A DNA stretch of 64,000 bases from Pseudonocardia sp. ICBG1293 (GTDB taxonomy: Bacteria > Actinomycetota > Actinomycetes > Mycobacteriales > Pseudonocardiaceae), in assembly GCF_020131355.1 (NCBI RefSeq), contig NZ_JAHLEL010000038.1:248001-312000 (forward strand). Reading direction: 5' to 3'. The notes beneath the pieces were generated by a model. The model was not told the origin of the DNA. It saw only the letters and a program-made list of their open reading frames with translations, and searched no databases. A program made the translations under genes and the position numbers. Positions 17,662-26,734 of the stretch are shown here, piece by piece (position 1 is the first letter of the stretch; each line of letters opens with the position of its first letter).

Positions 17662-19101
17662 ATGAGCAGGCGCGTGGTGGTGGTCGGACACGGGATGGTG
17701 GGTGCCCGCGTCGTCGAGGAGATCCGGCGGCGCGATCCGGACGGGGAGCGGGTGACGATCACCGTCCTCGGCGCCGAGGCCCGCCACGCCTACAACCGGG
17801 TCCTGCTGTCCACCGTGCTCGCCGGCGGCCTGCGGCCCGCCATGGTCGCGCTGCCCGCCGTCGAGGGGATCGACCTGCGCACCGGCGTCGCGGCGACGGC
17901 GATCGACCGGGCCGCCCGGGTCGTGCACGCCGAGGACGGCACCACCCACCCCTACGACGAGCTGGTCCTCGCCACCGGGTGCCGGGCCTGGCTCCCGCCG
18001 GTCGACGGTCTCGCCGACGCGGGCGGCGGCGACGTGCCCGCCCGCGGTGTGAGCCTGTTCCGTGATCTCGACGACTGCGAGCGCATCCTCGACGCGGCCG
18101 TGCCGGGCGCGCGGATCGTCGTCGTCGGGGGTGGCCTGCTCGGGGTCGAGGCCGCACGCGGGCTCGCCGGGCGCGGCGTCGCGGTGACGCTCGTGCACCC
18201 CCGCACCCACCTGATGGAACGCCAGCTCGACCCGGGCGCGGGCGAGGTGCTCTCGACGGCGCTGCGCGAGCTCGGTGTCGCCGTCCGCTGCGGGGTCGGC
18301 GCCAAGGCCTGGGACCCCGACACCGGACTGGACTGCGACGACGGCTCCCGGGTCGCGGCGGACGCCGTCGTCGTCGCCGCCGGGGTGCGTGCGAACACCG
18401 CGCTGGCCGCCGACGCCGGGCTCGCGGTGGACCGCGGGATCCTCGTCGACGACCGTCTCGCCACCGAGGACGGCCGGGTGCACGCCGTCGGCGACTGCGC
18501 CCGGCACGCCGGCGCCCCCGGCGGGCTCGTGCAGTCCGGCTGGGAGCAGGCAGCCGTGCTCGCGGACCTGCTGACCGGCACCGATCCCGCCGCGCGCTAC
18601 CGCGGTACCCGCCCGGTGACCCGTCTCAAGGCCCGCGGCCTCGACCTCGCCGCGCTGGGCGACCCCGCCTCCGGGGACGAGGAGCTGCGTGTCTCCGACC
18701 CGCGTCGCGGCCGCTACGGCGTCCTCGCGCTGCGCGACGACCGTGTGGTCGGCGCGGTCCTGATGGGGCTGCCCGACGCCGCCGCCATGATCACCGGGCT
18801 GTACGACTCCGGCGCCCCGGCCCCCGCCGACCGGCTCGCGCTGCTGCTCGGCCGCGCCCTGCCCGGCGACGCGTCGCCGGCCGCCGACCCCGGGCGGATG
18901 CCGGGCGACGCCGTGGTCTGCCGCTGCAACAGCGTCTCCAAGAACGCGCTGGTCACCGCCTGGCGTGCGGGCGCCCACGACGTCGACGCGCTGTCCCGGC
19001 GTACCCGGGCCGCCACCGGGTGCGGGAGCTGCCGCGACGCCGTCTGCGGGATCCGGGACTGGCTGGCGGAGGCCGATCCGCCGGAGCCGAAGGTCGCCTG
19101 A
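17662..19101 (+). CDS. FAD-dependent nitrate-assimilation reductase (NasB-like)
   Basis: A 479-residue flavoprotein: N-terminal FAD Rossmann motif VVVVGHGMVGARV (3-16), NAD-binding motif IVVVGGGLLGVEAARGLA (about 153-170), the second FAD motif VHAVGDCARH (about 273), and a C-terminal BFD-like [2Fe-2S] domain with CRCNSVSKNAL and TGCGSC. It would pass electrons from NAD(P)H to the nitrate reductase, as NasB-type subunits do; it lacks the siroheme domains of NirB. The ATG at 17662 lies at the predicted transcription start. It stands alone between nasC and nirB with its own promoter. Assignment to nitrate rather than nitrite reduction is from context. Confidence 0.85.
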   Translation: MSRRVVVVGHGMVGARVVEEIRRRDPDGERVTITVLGAEARHAYNRVLLSTVLAGGLRPAMVALPAVEGIDLRTGVAATAIDRAARVVHAEDGTTHPYDELVLATGCRAWLPPVDGLADAGGGDVPARGVSLFRDLDDCERILDAAVPGARIVVVGGGLLGVEAARGLAGRGVAVTLVHPRTHLMERQLDPGAGEVLSTALRELGVAVRCGVGAKAWDPDTGLDCDDGSRVAADAVVVAAGVRANTALAADAGLAVDRGILVDDRLATEDGRVHAVGDCARHAGAPGGLVQSGWEQAAVLADLLTGTDPAARYRGTRPVTRLKARGLDLAALGDPASGDEELRVSDPRRGRYGVLALRDDRVVGAVLMGLPDAAAMITGLYDSGAPAPADRLALLLGRALPGDASPAADPGRMPGDAVVCRCNSVSKNALVTAWRAGAHDVDALSRRTRAATGCGSCRDAVCGIRDWLAEADPPEPKVA

Positions 19102-19250
19102 CACCCCGTCCGGGGCGACCCCGCCTCCGTGGACGGGGCCGGGCGGGCCGGGTGGTTCCGTGGCGGCCGCGGCCGCGGACGGGGCTGCGGTGCGTCGACC
19201 CGTCCCGGGCAGCCGGCTCACAGTCCGCCGACGCCGGGAATGAGGACCTC

Positions 19251-19303
19251 GTAACGGCGCTGCAATCGCGCACAGTCCCCGTGTAATCCCACGTTCCTAC
19301 CGT
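19251..19303 (+). promoter_or_regulatory. GlnR-like sites and promoter of nirB
   Basis: GTAAC (19251-19255), n6, GCAAT (19262-19266), n16, GTAAT (19283-19287), n10, TACCGT (19298-19303). The layout equals that before the nasB-like gene, and surrounding bases are also conserved. Start of transcription is expected near 19310, giving a leader of about 28 nt with GGAGGA before the ATG at 19338. Confidence 0.7.
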
Positions 19304-19337
19304 CGTTCTCCGAGCGATCGTGACGGAGGAGATGCAC

Positions 19338-21884
19338 ATGAGCCGCCACCTGGTGGTCGTCGGGAACGGCATGGTGGGCCATCGCCTGGTCGCCGCGATG
19401 CGGGACCGGGACACCGCGGGGGACTGGGAGATCACCGTCCTCGGCGAGGAGACCCGCCGCGCCTACGACCGGGTCGCCCTGTCCTCCTATGTGGACGGCA
19501 AGTCCGAGGAGGAGCTGCGCCTCGACGACGACGACCTGCGCGGCGACCCGCTCGTCACCTACCACCTCGGCGACGCCGTGGCGTCGGTCGACCGCGACGC
19601 CCGCCGCGTCGTCACCGCGTCCGGCCGCACCCTGGGCTACGACGCGCTGGTGCTCGCGACCGGGTCGTACCCGTTCGTCCCGCCGGTCCCCGGCAAGGAC
19701 CTGCCCGGGTGCTTCGTCTACCGCACCCTCGACGACCTCGACGCGATCAAGGAGGCCGCCGCGGCCGCCGCGGACGACCCGGCGCGCAAGGGGCGGCCGT
19801 CGGCGATCGTCGTCGGCGGCGGGCTGCTCGGCCTGGAGGCGGCCCGCGCGATGCGGCTCCTCGGCCTGTCCCCGCAGGTCGTCGAGATCGCGCCGCGGCT
19901 GATGCCGGTCCAGGTCGACGAGGGCGGTGGCGCCCTGCTCAAGCGCCTCGTCACCGACCAGGGCATCGCCGTCCGGACGGGGGTGTCGCTGTCGGGCGTC
20001 TCCGCCGACCGCGGACGCCTCGTCGGGACGCTGTCCGACGGTGTCGAGCTCGACGCCGACCTGGTCGTCTTCTCCGCGGGCATCCGCGCGTCCGACCAGC
20101 TCGCCCGCGACTGCGGCCTGCCCGTCGGCGAACGCGGCGGGGTGTGGGTCGACGACCGCTGCCGCACCGGTGACGACGCCGTGTGGGCGATCGGGGAGTG
20201 CGCCGCCCTGGAGGGCCGCACCTACGGCCTGGTCGCGCCCGGCTACGCGATGGCCGAGGTCGTCGCGGACCGGCTGCTCGGCGGGCAGGCCCGGATGACC
20301 CCGGAGGAGCTGGACATGTCCACCCAGCTCAAGCTGCTGGGCGTCGACGTGGCCAGCTTCGGCGATGCGCACGCGACCTCCGAGGGCGCGCTGGAGATCG
20401 TCGTCAACGACCCGGTCGAGGGCACCTACTCGAAGCTGGTGGTGTCCGACGACGCGTCGACGCTGCTCGGCGGGGTGCTGGTCGGCGACGCCTCGCGCTA
20501 CGGCTCGCTGCGCCCGCTGGTCGGGGCCCGCCTGCCCGACGACCCGGTCACGCTGATCTCCAAGGGCGGAGCCGAGCCGGACGCGTCCGCGCTGCCGGAC
20601 TCGGCGCAGATCTGCTCCTGCAACGCCGTCACCAAGGGTCCGCTGTGCGCGGCCATCGACGACGGCGCGCACACCGTGCCGGAGCTGAAGGCGTGCACCC
20701 GGGCGGGTACCACCTGCGGCTCCTGCGTCCCGGCGCTCGCCCGGATCCTGGCCCAGCAGGGCGTCGAGGTCTCGACGGCGCTGTGCGAGCACTTCGACCA
20801 CTCCCGCGCCGAGCTGTTCGAGATCGTCGCCGGCGCGGGCATCACGTCGTTCTCCGCGCTCATCGAGGGCTACGGCCGCGGGGCGGGCTGCGACATCTGC
20901 AAGCCGGTGGTCGGGTCGATCCTCGCGACGCTCTACAACGAGCACGTCCTCGACGGCGAGCGGGCGACCCTGCAGGACACCAACGACCACTTCCTCGCCA
21001 ACATGCAGCGCAACGGCACCTACTCGGTGGTCCCGCGGATCGCCGGCGGCGAGGTGACCCCCGAGGGACTGATCGTCATCGGCGAGGTCGCCCGGGACTA
21101 CGGGCTCTACACCAAGATCACCGGTGGGCAGCGGATCGACATGTTCGGCGCCCGCGTCGAGGACCTGCCCGCGATCTGGCGACGCCTGGTCGACGCGGGG
21201 TTCGAGTCCGGGCACGCCTACGGCAAGTCGCTGCGCACCGTGAAGTCCTGCGTCGGCACGACCTGGTGCCGTTACGGGGTGCAGGACTCGGTCGGCCTCG
21301 CCGTCGAGCTGGAGCTGCGCTACCGCGGGCTGCGCAGCCCGCACAAGCTCAAGTCGGGCGTCTCCGGCTGTGCCCGGGAGTGCGCCGAGGCCCGCTCCAA
21401 GGACTTCGGCGTGATCGCGACCGAGCACGGCTGGAACCTCTACGTCGGCGGCAACGGCGGCTTCACGCCGCGCCACGCCGAGCTGCTCGTCTCCGATGTG
21501 GACACCGAGACGCTGGTCCGGACGATCGACCGGTTCCTGATGTTCTACGTCCGCACCGCCGAGCGGCTGCAGCGCACCGCGCCGTGGATCGAGGCGATGG
21601 ACGGCGGCCTGGACCACCTGCGCGCCGTGATCGTCGAGGACTCGCTCGGCATCTGCGACTCCCTCGACGCCGCGATGGCCCGTCACGTGGACTCCTACGC
21701 CGACGAGTGGGCCGGTGTGCTGGCCGACCCGCAGAAGCTGGAGCGGTTCGTGTCCTTCGTCAACGCGCCCGACACCCCCGACCCCACCGTCCGCTTCGTC
21801 GAGGAGCGGGGGCAGAACGTCCCGGCCCCCGGCCGTCCCGACGAGCCCGTCCTGATCGGCCTCCCGGAGGTGTCCCCGCGATGA
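19338..21884 (+). CDS. nirB: NADH-dependent nitrite reductase large subunit
   Basis: An 848-residue assimilatory nitrite reductase that reduces nitrite to ammonium in the cytoplasm. Domains in order: FAD/NAD reductase (LVVVGNGMVGHRL at 4; IVVGGGLLGLEAARAM about 157), BFD-like [2Fe-2S] (CSCNAVTKGPL; TTCGSCVPAL), ferredoxin-like half domains, and the siroheme/[4Fe-4S] centre with TVKSCVGTTWCRYG and SGVSGCARECAEA supplying four Cys. The ATG at 19338 is preferred to GTG 19320 because GGAGGA lies 7 bases upstream. The stop overlaps the nirD ATG (ATGA). The frame is intact, but its small subunit is interrupted. Confidence 0.95.
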   Translation: MSRHLVVVGNGMVGHRLVAAMRDRDTAGDWEITVLGEETRRAYDRVALSSYVDGKSEEELRLDDDDLRGDPLVTYHLGDAVASVDRDARRVVTASGRTLGYDALVLATGSYPFVPPVPGKDLPGCFVYRTLDDLDAIKEAAAAAADDPARKGRPSAIVVGGGLLGLEAARAMRLLGLSPQVVEIAPRLMPVQVDEGGGALLKRLVTDQGIAVRTGVSLSGVSADRGRLVGTLSDGVELDADLVVFSAGIRASDQLARDCGLPVGERGGVWVDDRCRTGDDAVWAIGECAALEGRTYGLVAPGYAMAEVVADRLLGGQARMTPEELDMSTQLKLLGVDVASFGDAHATSEGALEIVVNDPVEGTYSKLVVSDDASTLLGGVLVGDASRYGSLRPLVGARLPDDPVTLISKGGAEPDASALPDSAQICSCNAVTKGPLCAAIDDGAHTVPELKACTRAGTTCGSCVPALARILAQQGVEVSTALCEHFDHSRAELFEIVAGAGITSFSALIEGYGRGAGCDICKPVVGSILATLYNEHVLDGERATLQDTNDHFLANMQRNGTYSVVPRIAGGEVTPEGLIVIGEVARDYGLYTKITGGQRIDMFGARVEDLPAIWRRLVDAGFESGHAYGKSLRTVKSCVGTTWCRYGVQDSVGLAVELELRYRGLRSPHKLKSGVSGCARECAEARSKDFGVIATEHGWNLYVGGNGGFTPRHAELLVSDVDTETLVRTIDRFLMFYVRTAERLQRTAPWIEAMDGGLDHLRAVIVEDSLGICDSLDAAMARHVDSYADEWAGVLADPQKLERFVSFVNAPDTPDPTVRFVEERGQNVPAPGRPDEPVLIGLPEVSPR

Positions 21885-22008
21885 CCACCCGGCTCGACGC
21901 ATCCACCACCACGACCGGCACGACGACCGCGCCCGCCCCCGCCGGGACCGAGCCCGCCGGCTGGCTGACCGTCTGCCCGGTGGACCGGCTGCAGCCCGGC
22001 CGGGGGGG

Positions 22009-23472
22009 TGTCTCTATGGGTTCGTCAAGCGGCGGCGAGTTCTGGATCGGGGTTGTTGACCGTGGGCGGGTTGTAGGGGCGGCGGTCGCGGAGCATGGCG
22101 TAGATGACGTCGGTGCGGCGTCGGGCGAGGCAGATCAGGGCGGCGTTGTGTCGTTTGCCGGCGGCTCGTTTGCGGTCGTAGTAGGCGCGGCTGGCGGGGT
22201 CGGCCAGGGCGGCGAATGCGGACAGGAACAGCGCGGATTTCAGGGCGTGGTTGCCGCGCTGGGATCGGGTTTCGCCTTTGATCGAGGTGCCGGAGCGGCG
22301 GGTGACTGGGGCGAGGCCGGCGTAAGCGGCGAGGTGCCCGGCGGTGGGGAACCCGGAGCCGTCGCCGACGATGGTGAGGATCTTGATGGCGGTCCTGACC
22401 CCGAGTCCGGGCATCGAGGTCAGGACCGGTCCAAGAGGGTGGGCCTCCAGGCGGGCTTCGAGCTCGTCGGCGAGCTGGTCGCGTTCGGTGTGGACCTGGC
22501 GCAGCTGCCCGGCGACGCCGGTGATGACACGGGCGAACGCGGCCGTGCCGGGAACGGTCAGGCTCTGGGCGTCGAGCGAGGTCAGGATCTGGGCGGGAAG
22601 GGTGCGGGCCAGTCGAGGCGACCGGGCCCGCATCGTCTCGGCGATCCCGTCAGCGCCGAGCTCTCGCAGGGCTTGCGGGGTGGGCGCGGCCGCGAGCAGG
22701 TCGAGCACGCCACCGCGGTCCAGGCGTGGCCCGAGCAGGCGTTCCAGGGCGGGATGAACATGCAGCAGGGCGTCGCGCAGCCGGTTCGTCAGCCGGGTGC
22801 TCTGCCCAGCCAGGTCATCGTCGTAACCGGCGAGCACAGTGAGTTCGGCGAGGGTCTCGTCGTCGGTGCCGACCCGGCGCAGGGTGTGCGGCATCGTCCG
22901 GGCGGCCTCGGCGATCACGTGGGCGTCGCGGGCGTCGGTCTTGGCCTGCCCGGGATGCAGGTCGGCGATGCGGCGCATCGCCAGCCCGGGCAGGTAGGCC
23001 ACCGTGATCCCCAGATCACGAGCGACGGCGATGGCCAGCGCTCCGATCGAGGCGGGCTGGTCGATGACCATCAGCACCGCGCCGTGCTCGGCCAGCCCGG
23101 ACAGCACGGTGCGCAGCGCCGATTCGTCGTTGGGCAGGGCCTTGTCGTGCACCCGCTTCCCGTTGGTGTCGACCGCGCAGGCGTGGTGTTCGGACTTGCC
23201 CACGTCCAGGCCGCAGAACACCGCGAACCCGGTCGGGTGCTGGTCAGGATCGGGCAACCGCCGCTCCCTTCTCGTCGCGGCAGGCCGACCACGAGCACCC
23301 GCGCCGGCAGCCACGTTACGAGCAGACCACACGGGTCAGGTCTCTATCAGCGGTCGTTGGCGCCCTCCGGCCACGGCGACAACACCCCCCAGATCATCGG
23401 GCGACAGGGGCAGTCAGTCATACCGCGGCCGGCGGCCTGCAAGCCCTCAGCGGGCTTGATCAAGAAGGTAAC
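22009..23472 (-). mobile_element. IS110-family element, copy 1 (in nirD)
   Basis: About 1.46 kb bounded by runs of seven G on the left (22002-22008) and seven G on the right (23473-23479), so the exact ends are ambiguous. The first unique bases are TGTCTCTATGGG and the last CAAGAAGGTAAC. There are no terminal inverted repeats, as expected for IS110. A second copy in the same orientation is at 44729-46192. Confidence 0.9.
22025..23332 (-). CDS. IS110-family transposase
   Basis: Up to 435 residues. The N-terminal RuvC-like DEDD domain shows FCGLDVGKSEHHACAVD, a second acidic motif in VLMVIDQPAS and QAKTDARDAHVIAEAA. The C-terminal Tnp_20 region has LTSMPGLGVRTAIKIL and FPTAGHLAAYAGLAPVTRRSG with the conserved Ser region. 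IS110 enzymes often begin close to the GLDVGK motif, so the true start may be a GTG inside the longer frame. The frame is intact and the protein is identical to that of copy 2. Confidence 0.9.
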   Translation of the reverse strand: MWSARNVAAGAGARGRPAATRRERRLPDPDQHPTGFAVFCGLDVGKSEHHACAVDTNGKRVHDKALPNDESALRTVLSGLAEHGAVLMVIDQPASIGALAIAVARDLGITVAYLPGLAMRRIADLHPGQAKTDARDAHVIAEAARTMPHTLRRVGTDDETLAELTVLAGYDDDLAGQSTRLTNRLRDALLHVHPALERLLGPRLDRGGVLDLLAAAPTPQALRELGADGIAETMRARSPRLARTLPAQILTSLDAQSLTVPGTAAFARVITGVAGQLRQVHTERDQLADELEARLEAHPLGPVLTSMPGLGVRTAIKILTIVGDGSGFPTAGHLAAYAGLAPVTRRSGTSIKGETRSQRGNHALKSALFLSAFAALADPASRAYYDRKRAAGKRHNAALICLARRRTDVIYAMLRDRRPYNPPTVNNPDPELAAA

Positions 23473-23868
23473 GGGGGGGCGCCGCGCTCGTCGGTGACAC
23501 CCAGGTCGCGTTGTTCCGCCTCGCCGACGACTCCGTGTACGCCCTGGGCAACATCGACCCCTTCACCGGGGCCGCGGTCGTGTCGCGCGGCATCGTCGGC
23601 GACCGCGGCGGCGAACCGACCGTCGCCTCGCCGCTGTACAAGCAGATCTTCGCCCTGCGCGACGGCCGCTGCCTCGACGGGGCCGACGAGGGCGAGGCTG
23701 TGAGCCTGCCCGCGTTCGTGGTCCGGGTGATGGGCGACGCGCTGCAGGTCGGGCTACGGTGAACAGGCCTTCCCGCACCGTCGTGCCCACCACCACCCGC
23801 GACGTCCCCGGCGACCTCCGTGCGTCCTGCGCGCCGGACGGCCGGGGTATCGGAGGAACGGAGAACCG

Positions 23869-25059
23869 GTGACCCGATCCGCCGCCCGAGACACCGCCGC
23901 CGCGCCCGACGCGGCCCCGGTGCCACCGCTGGCCGGGTTCACCGTCGGCATCACCGCGGCGCGCCGTGCCGAGGAGCTCGCCACGATGCTGGAGCGCCGT
24001 GGCGCGAGCATCCAGCACGGGCCCGCGCTGCGCATCGTCGCCCTCGCCGACGACGCCGACCTCGAGAACCGGACCCGCGAGCTCGTCGCCGCGCCGCCGG
24101 ACATCACCGTCGTGACCACCGGGATCGGCTACCGCGGCTGGATCGAGGCCGCCGACGGCTGGGGGCTGGGCGAGGAGCTGCTCGTCGCGCTCGGCCGGTC
24201 GGAGATGCTCGCCCGCGGACCCAAGGCCCGCGGCGCGATCCGCGCGTCGGGCCTGGTCGACGCCTGGTCCCCGGAGTCGGAATCCACCGCCGAGGTACTG
24301 GAGCACCTGCTCGACCGGGGCGTCGAGGGCACCCGGATCGCGGTGCAGCTGCACGGCGAGCCGCTGCCCGACGTCGTGGACGCGCTGGAGATGGCCGGCG
24401 CCGAGGTCGTGACGGTGCCGGTCTACCGGTGGGCGCCGCCGCTGGACCTCGGCCCGCTGGACCGGCTGATCGACACCGTCCTGACCGGCGGGATCGACGT
24501 CCTGGCCTTCACCAGCGCGCCCGCCGCGGCCGGCATCCTCGCCCGCGCCGGCGAGCGGGGGCTGCGCGAGGACCTGCTCGCCGCGTTGCGCGGCCCCGTG
24601 CTGGCACTCTGCGTCGGTCCGGTCACCGCCGCCCCGCTGGAGTCGCTCGACGTCCCGACCGTGCAACCCCAGCGTTCCCGGCTCGGCGCGATGGTGCGCA
24701 CCTGCGAGTCCGTCGCGCCGGCCCGGGCCCGCAAGCTCCCGGTCGGCGGCCACCAGCTGGAGCTGCGCGGACACGCGGTGCTCGTCGACGGCAGGCTGTG
24801 CCCGCTCCCGCCGACGCCCATGACGCTGCTGCGGCTGCTCGCGAAGCGTCCGGGCCGCGTCGTGTCCCGGGCGGAGCTGCTCGCCGCGCAGCCCGGTGGG
24901 GCGGGCGACGAGCACGCCGTCGAGAACGCGATCGCCCGCCTCCGTGCCGCACTCGGCGTCCCCGGGCTGGTGCAGACCGTGGTGCGCCGCGGCTACCGGC
25001 TCGCGCTCGAGCCCGAGCACGGCGCGCACTGCGCCGAGGACCCGGAGGCGACCCGGTGA
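23869..25059 (+). CDS. HemD uroporphyrinogen-III synthase with winged helix
   Basis: A 396-residue fusion. Residues about 20-270 form the bilobed HemD fold (FTVGITAARRAEELATMLERRGA, VVTTGIGYRGWIEAA, VAVQLHGEPLPDVVDALEMAGAEVVTVPVYRW), which cyclises hydroxymethylbilane to uroporphyrinogen III for siroheme and heme. The C-terminus (about 295-385) is an OmpR/PhoB-type winged helix (LPPTPMTLLRLLAKRPGRVVSRAELL, VENAIARLRAALG, VVRRGYRLAL). The same fusion is known in mycobacteria (Rv0260c type), next to siroheme and nitrite genes. It may tie siroheme supply to gene control. GTG 23869, moderate site GGAGA. Its GTGA stop overlaps the next gene's start. Confidence 0.9.
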   Translation: MTRSAARDTAAAPDAAPVPPLAGFTVGITAARRAEELATMLERRGASIQHGPALRIVALADDADLENRTRELVAAPPDITVVTTGIGYRGWIEAADGWGLGEELLVALGRSEMLARGPKARGAIRASGLVDAWSPESESTAEVLEHLLDRGVEGTRIAVQLHGEPLPDVVDALEMAGAEVVTVPVYRWAPPLDLGPLDRLIDTVLTGGIDVLAFTSAPAAAGILARAGERGLREDLLAALRGPVLALCVGPVTAAPLESLDVPTVQPQRSRLGAMVRTCESVAPARARKLPVGGHQLELRGHAVLVDGRLCPLPPTPMTLLRLLAKRPGRVVSRAELLAAQPGGAGDEHAVENAIARLRAALGVPGLVQTVVRRGYRLALEPEHGAHCAEDPEATR

Positions 25060-25763
25060 CCGGGCTCCCGCTGCTCCTCGTCGCGCACGGGTCACGCTCC
25101 GACGACGCCGACGCGGTGATCCGGTCGCTCGCCGCGGCCGTCGCCGAACGCGGCCCGGAGGTCGAGGTCTGCTACGTCGACGTCCGCGGGCCGAAGGTCG
25201 TCGACGCGGTCATCGACCTGCAGGACCGTGGGTGCGACGGCGCCGTCGTCGTCCCCGCGTTCCTCGCCGCCGGCTACCACGTGCGCACCGACCTGCCCGC
25301 CCAGCTCGCCGAGGCAGGCGCCGACCCGGCCCGGTTCCCGGTGACCCGTTCGATGGGCCCCGACCCGCTGCTCGCCGCCGCGGCGCTGGACCGCCTCCGC
25401 GCGGCAGGCCACCGCGACGGGGACGCCGTCGTCCTGGCCGCGGCCGGGTCGTCGGACCCGTCGGCGGTCGCCCAGGTGCACGCCAGCGCGGGGATGCTCG
25501 CCCGCCGGGTCGGCCGTCCGGTCCCGGTCGGGTTCGCCGCCACCGGCACCCCCTCGGTGGCCGAGCTGGTCGCCCGCCTGCGCGACGCCGGGGAGCAGCG
25601 GGTCGCGGTCGCGTCCTGGCTGCTCGCCCCGGGGGTCTTCCAGACGCGGCTGCTCCGGTCGGGGGCCGACGTCGTCGCCGACCCGCTCGGCGTGCACGAC
25701 GACGTCGTCAGCTCCGTGCTCAAGCGCTACGCGGCCGGAGCCGCCGCGGTGCTCGCGGCCTGA
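25056..25763 (+). CDS. Sirohydrochlorin chelatase (CbiX/SirB family)
   Basis: A 235-residue protein with the double CbiX-type repeat. The first half has LLLVAHGSRSDDADAVI with the catalytic His and VVVPAFLAAGYHVRTDLP with the second His; the second half has the degenerate AAAGSSDP and VASWLLAPGVFQTRL. It should insert Fe2+ into sirohydrochlorin to make siroheme for NirB. The GTG at 25056 overlaps the TGA of the HemD fusion (GTGA). It lies in the siroheme part of the nitrate/nitrite cluster, matching the mycobacterial Rv0259c-Rv0260c order. A cobalt or nickel chelatase cannot be excluded from sequence alone. Confidence 0.9.
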   Translation: MTGLPLLLVAHGSRSDDADAVIRSLAAAVAERGPEVEVCYVDVRGPKVVDAVIDLQDRGCDGAVVVPAFLAAGYHVRTDLPAQLAEAGADPARFPVTRSMGPDPLLAAAALDRLRAAGHRDGDAVVLAAAGSSDPSAVAQVHASAGMLARRVGRPVPVGFAATGTPSVAELVARLRDAGEQRVAVASWLLAPGVFQTRLLRSGADVVADPLGVHDDVVSSVLKRYAAGAAAVLAA

Positions 25764-25765
25764 CG

Positions 25766-26557
25766 GTGCCCCGGGCCGGCCCGGACCTCGTCGCCCGGCT
25801 GCGTGCCGCGGGCTGCGTGTTCGCCGAGGACGAGGCCGCGCTGCTCGCCGCCGCGGCCGACGGCCCGGAGCTGGAGGCGTTGGTACGGCGCCGGATCGGC
25901 GGCGAGCCCCTCGAGCACCTGCTCGGCCGCGTCGTGTTCGACGGGCTGACCGTGCGGATCGGGCCCGGGGTGTTCGTACCGCGCCGTCGCTCCGAGGCGC
26001 TGGTGCACGCGGCCGTCGCCGCGCTCCCGGGTACCGCCCGCCCACGGGTCGTCGACCTGTGCTGCGGCTGCGGCGCGCTGGGTCTCGCCGTCGCCCGCCG
26101 GGCGGCCCGGCGACGGGGTACGACCGTGGAGCTGCACGCCGCGGACACCGACCCGGTCGCCACCGCCTGCGCCGCGGACAACTTGGCGGGGACCGGCAGC
26201 GTGCACACCGGTGACCTGTTCGCCGCGCTCCCGGCCGCCCTGCGCGGACGGGTCGACGTGCTGGTCGCGAACACCCCCTACGTCCCCACCACCGCGATCG
26301 GCTCGATGCCCCCGGAGGCCCGCGACCACGAGCCCCGCGCCGCGCTCGACGGCGGCGCCGACGGCCTCGACCCCGCCCGCCGCGTCGCCGCCGGGTCGGA
26401 GGAATGGCTCGCGCCGGGCGGCACGCTGCTGATCGAGACCGGTACCCCTCAGGCGCCGGTGCTGGCCGAGGTGTTCACCGCGCACGGCCTCACCGCCCGG
26501 ATCGGCACCGACGACGACCGTGGCGCGACCTGGGTGCAGGGCCGGGCCCGCCGCTGA
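25766..26557 (+). CDS. PrmC-like N5-glutamine methyltransferase
   Basis: A 263-residue SAM-dependent methyltransferase of the PrmC/HemK-related group with unknown substrate (TIGR03704 type). N-terminal helical part with RRIGGEPLEHLLGRVVFDGL, SAM loop VVDLCCGCGALGLAVA (about 93-108) and the catalytic loop NTPYVP replacing NPPY. The GTG start at 25766 follows the chelatase stop by 2 bases, so it belongs to the same transcript. It is not the release-factor PrmC proper. Role in the siroheme/nitrite operon is unclear. Confidence 0.85.
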   Translation: MPRAGPDLVARLRAAGCVFAEDEAALLAAAADGPELEALVRRRIGGEPLEHLLGRVVFDGLTVRIGPGVFVPRRRSEALVHAAVAALPGTARPRVVDLCCGCGALGLAVARRAARRRGTTVELHAADTDPVATACAADNLAGTGSVHTGDLFAALPAALRGRVDVLVANTPYVPTTAIGSMPPEARDHEPRAALDGGADGLDPARRVAAGSEEWLAPGGTLLIETGTPQAPVLAEVFTAHGLTARIGTDDDRGATWVQGRARR

Positions 26558-26734
26558 CCGGGGTCCGGGTCGTGGCTCCGCTCTTCTGACCCCCGCGCAG
26601 CACCGGCCGGGGCGCCGCCGGGAGTCGCCCGGTCGTGGTCGTGTCCAGGGGGTCGCGACGCTCGACCCCGCGTCGACGAGCACGTTCCCGCCCCGGGGAG
26701 GGCGCGGACGTGCGTGTCGGTCGGCGACGGTGGA

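Larger units (their letters stand above)
21881..23762 (+). pseudogene. nirD: Nitrite reductase small subunit split by IS110
   Basis: The nirD gene starts at ATG 21881, overlapping the nirB stop, and encodes GWLTVCPVDRLQPGR before running into an IS110-family element at about 22002-22009. After the element the frame resumes from 23480 with AALVGDTQVALFRLADD, VYALGNIDPFTGAAVVSRGIVGDR and ends at 23762. Removing the insertion restores a Rieske-fold NirD of about 135 residues joined as LQPGRGAALVGDTQ. As it stands the small subunit is not made, so NADH-nitrite reductase is likely impaired. The distal half has no start signal of its own. The IS lies opposite in orientation and may also affect expression of the downstream siroheme genes. 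Confidence 0.92.

Noticed and set aside
20183..23497. A 1104-codon plus-strand open frame joining nirB shadow and IS110 antisense
   Set aside because: Wrong frame of nirB, then antisense of the transposase.
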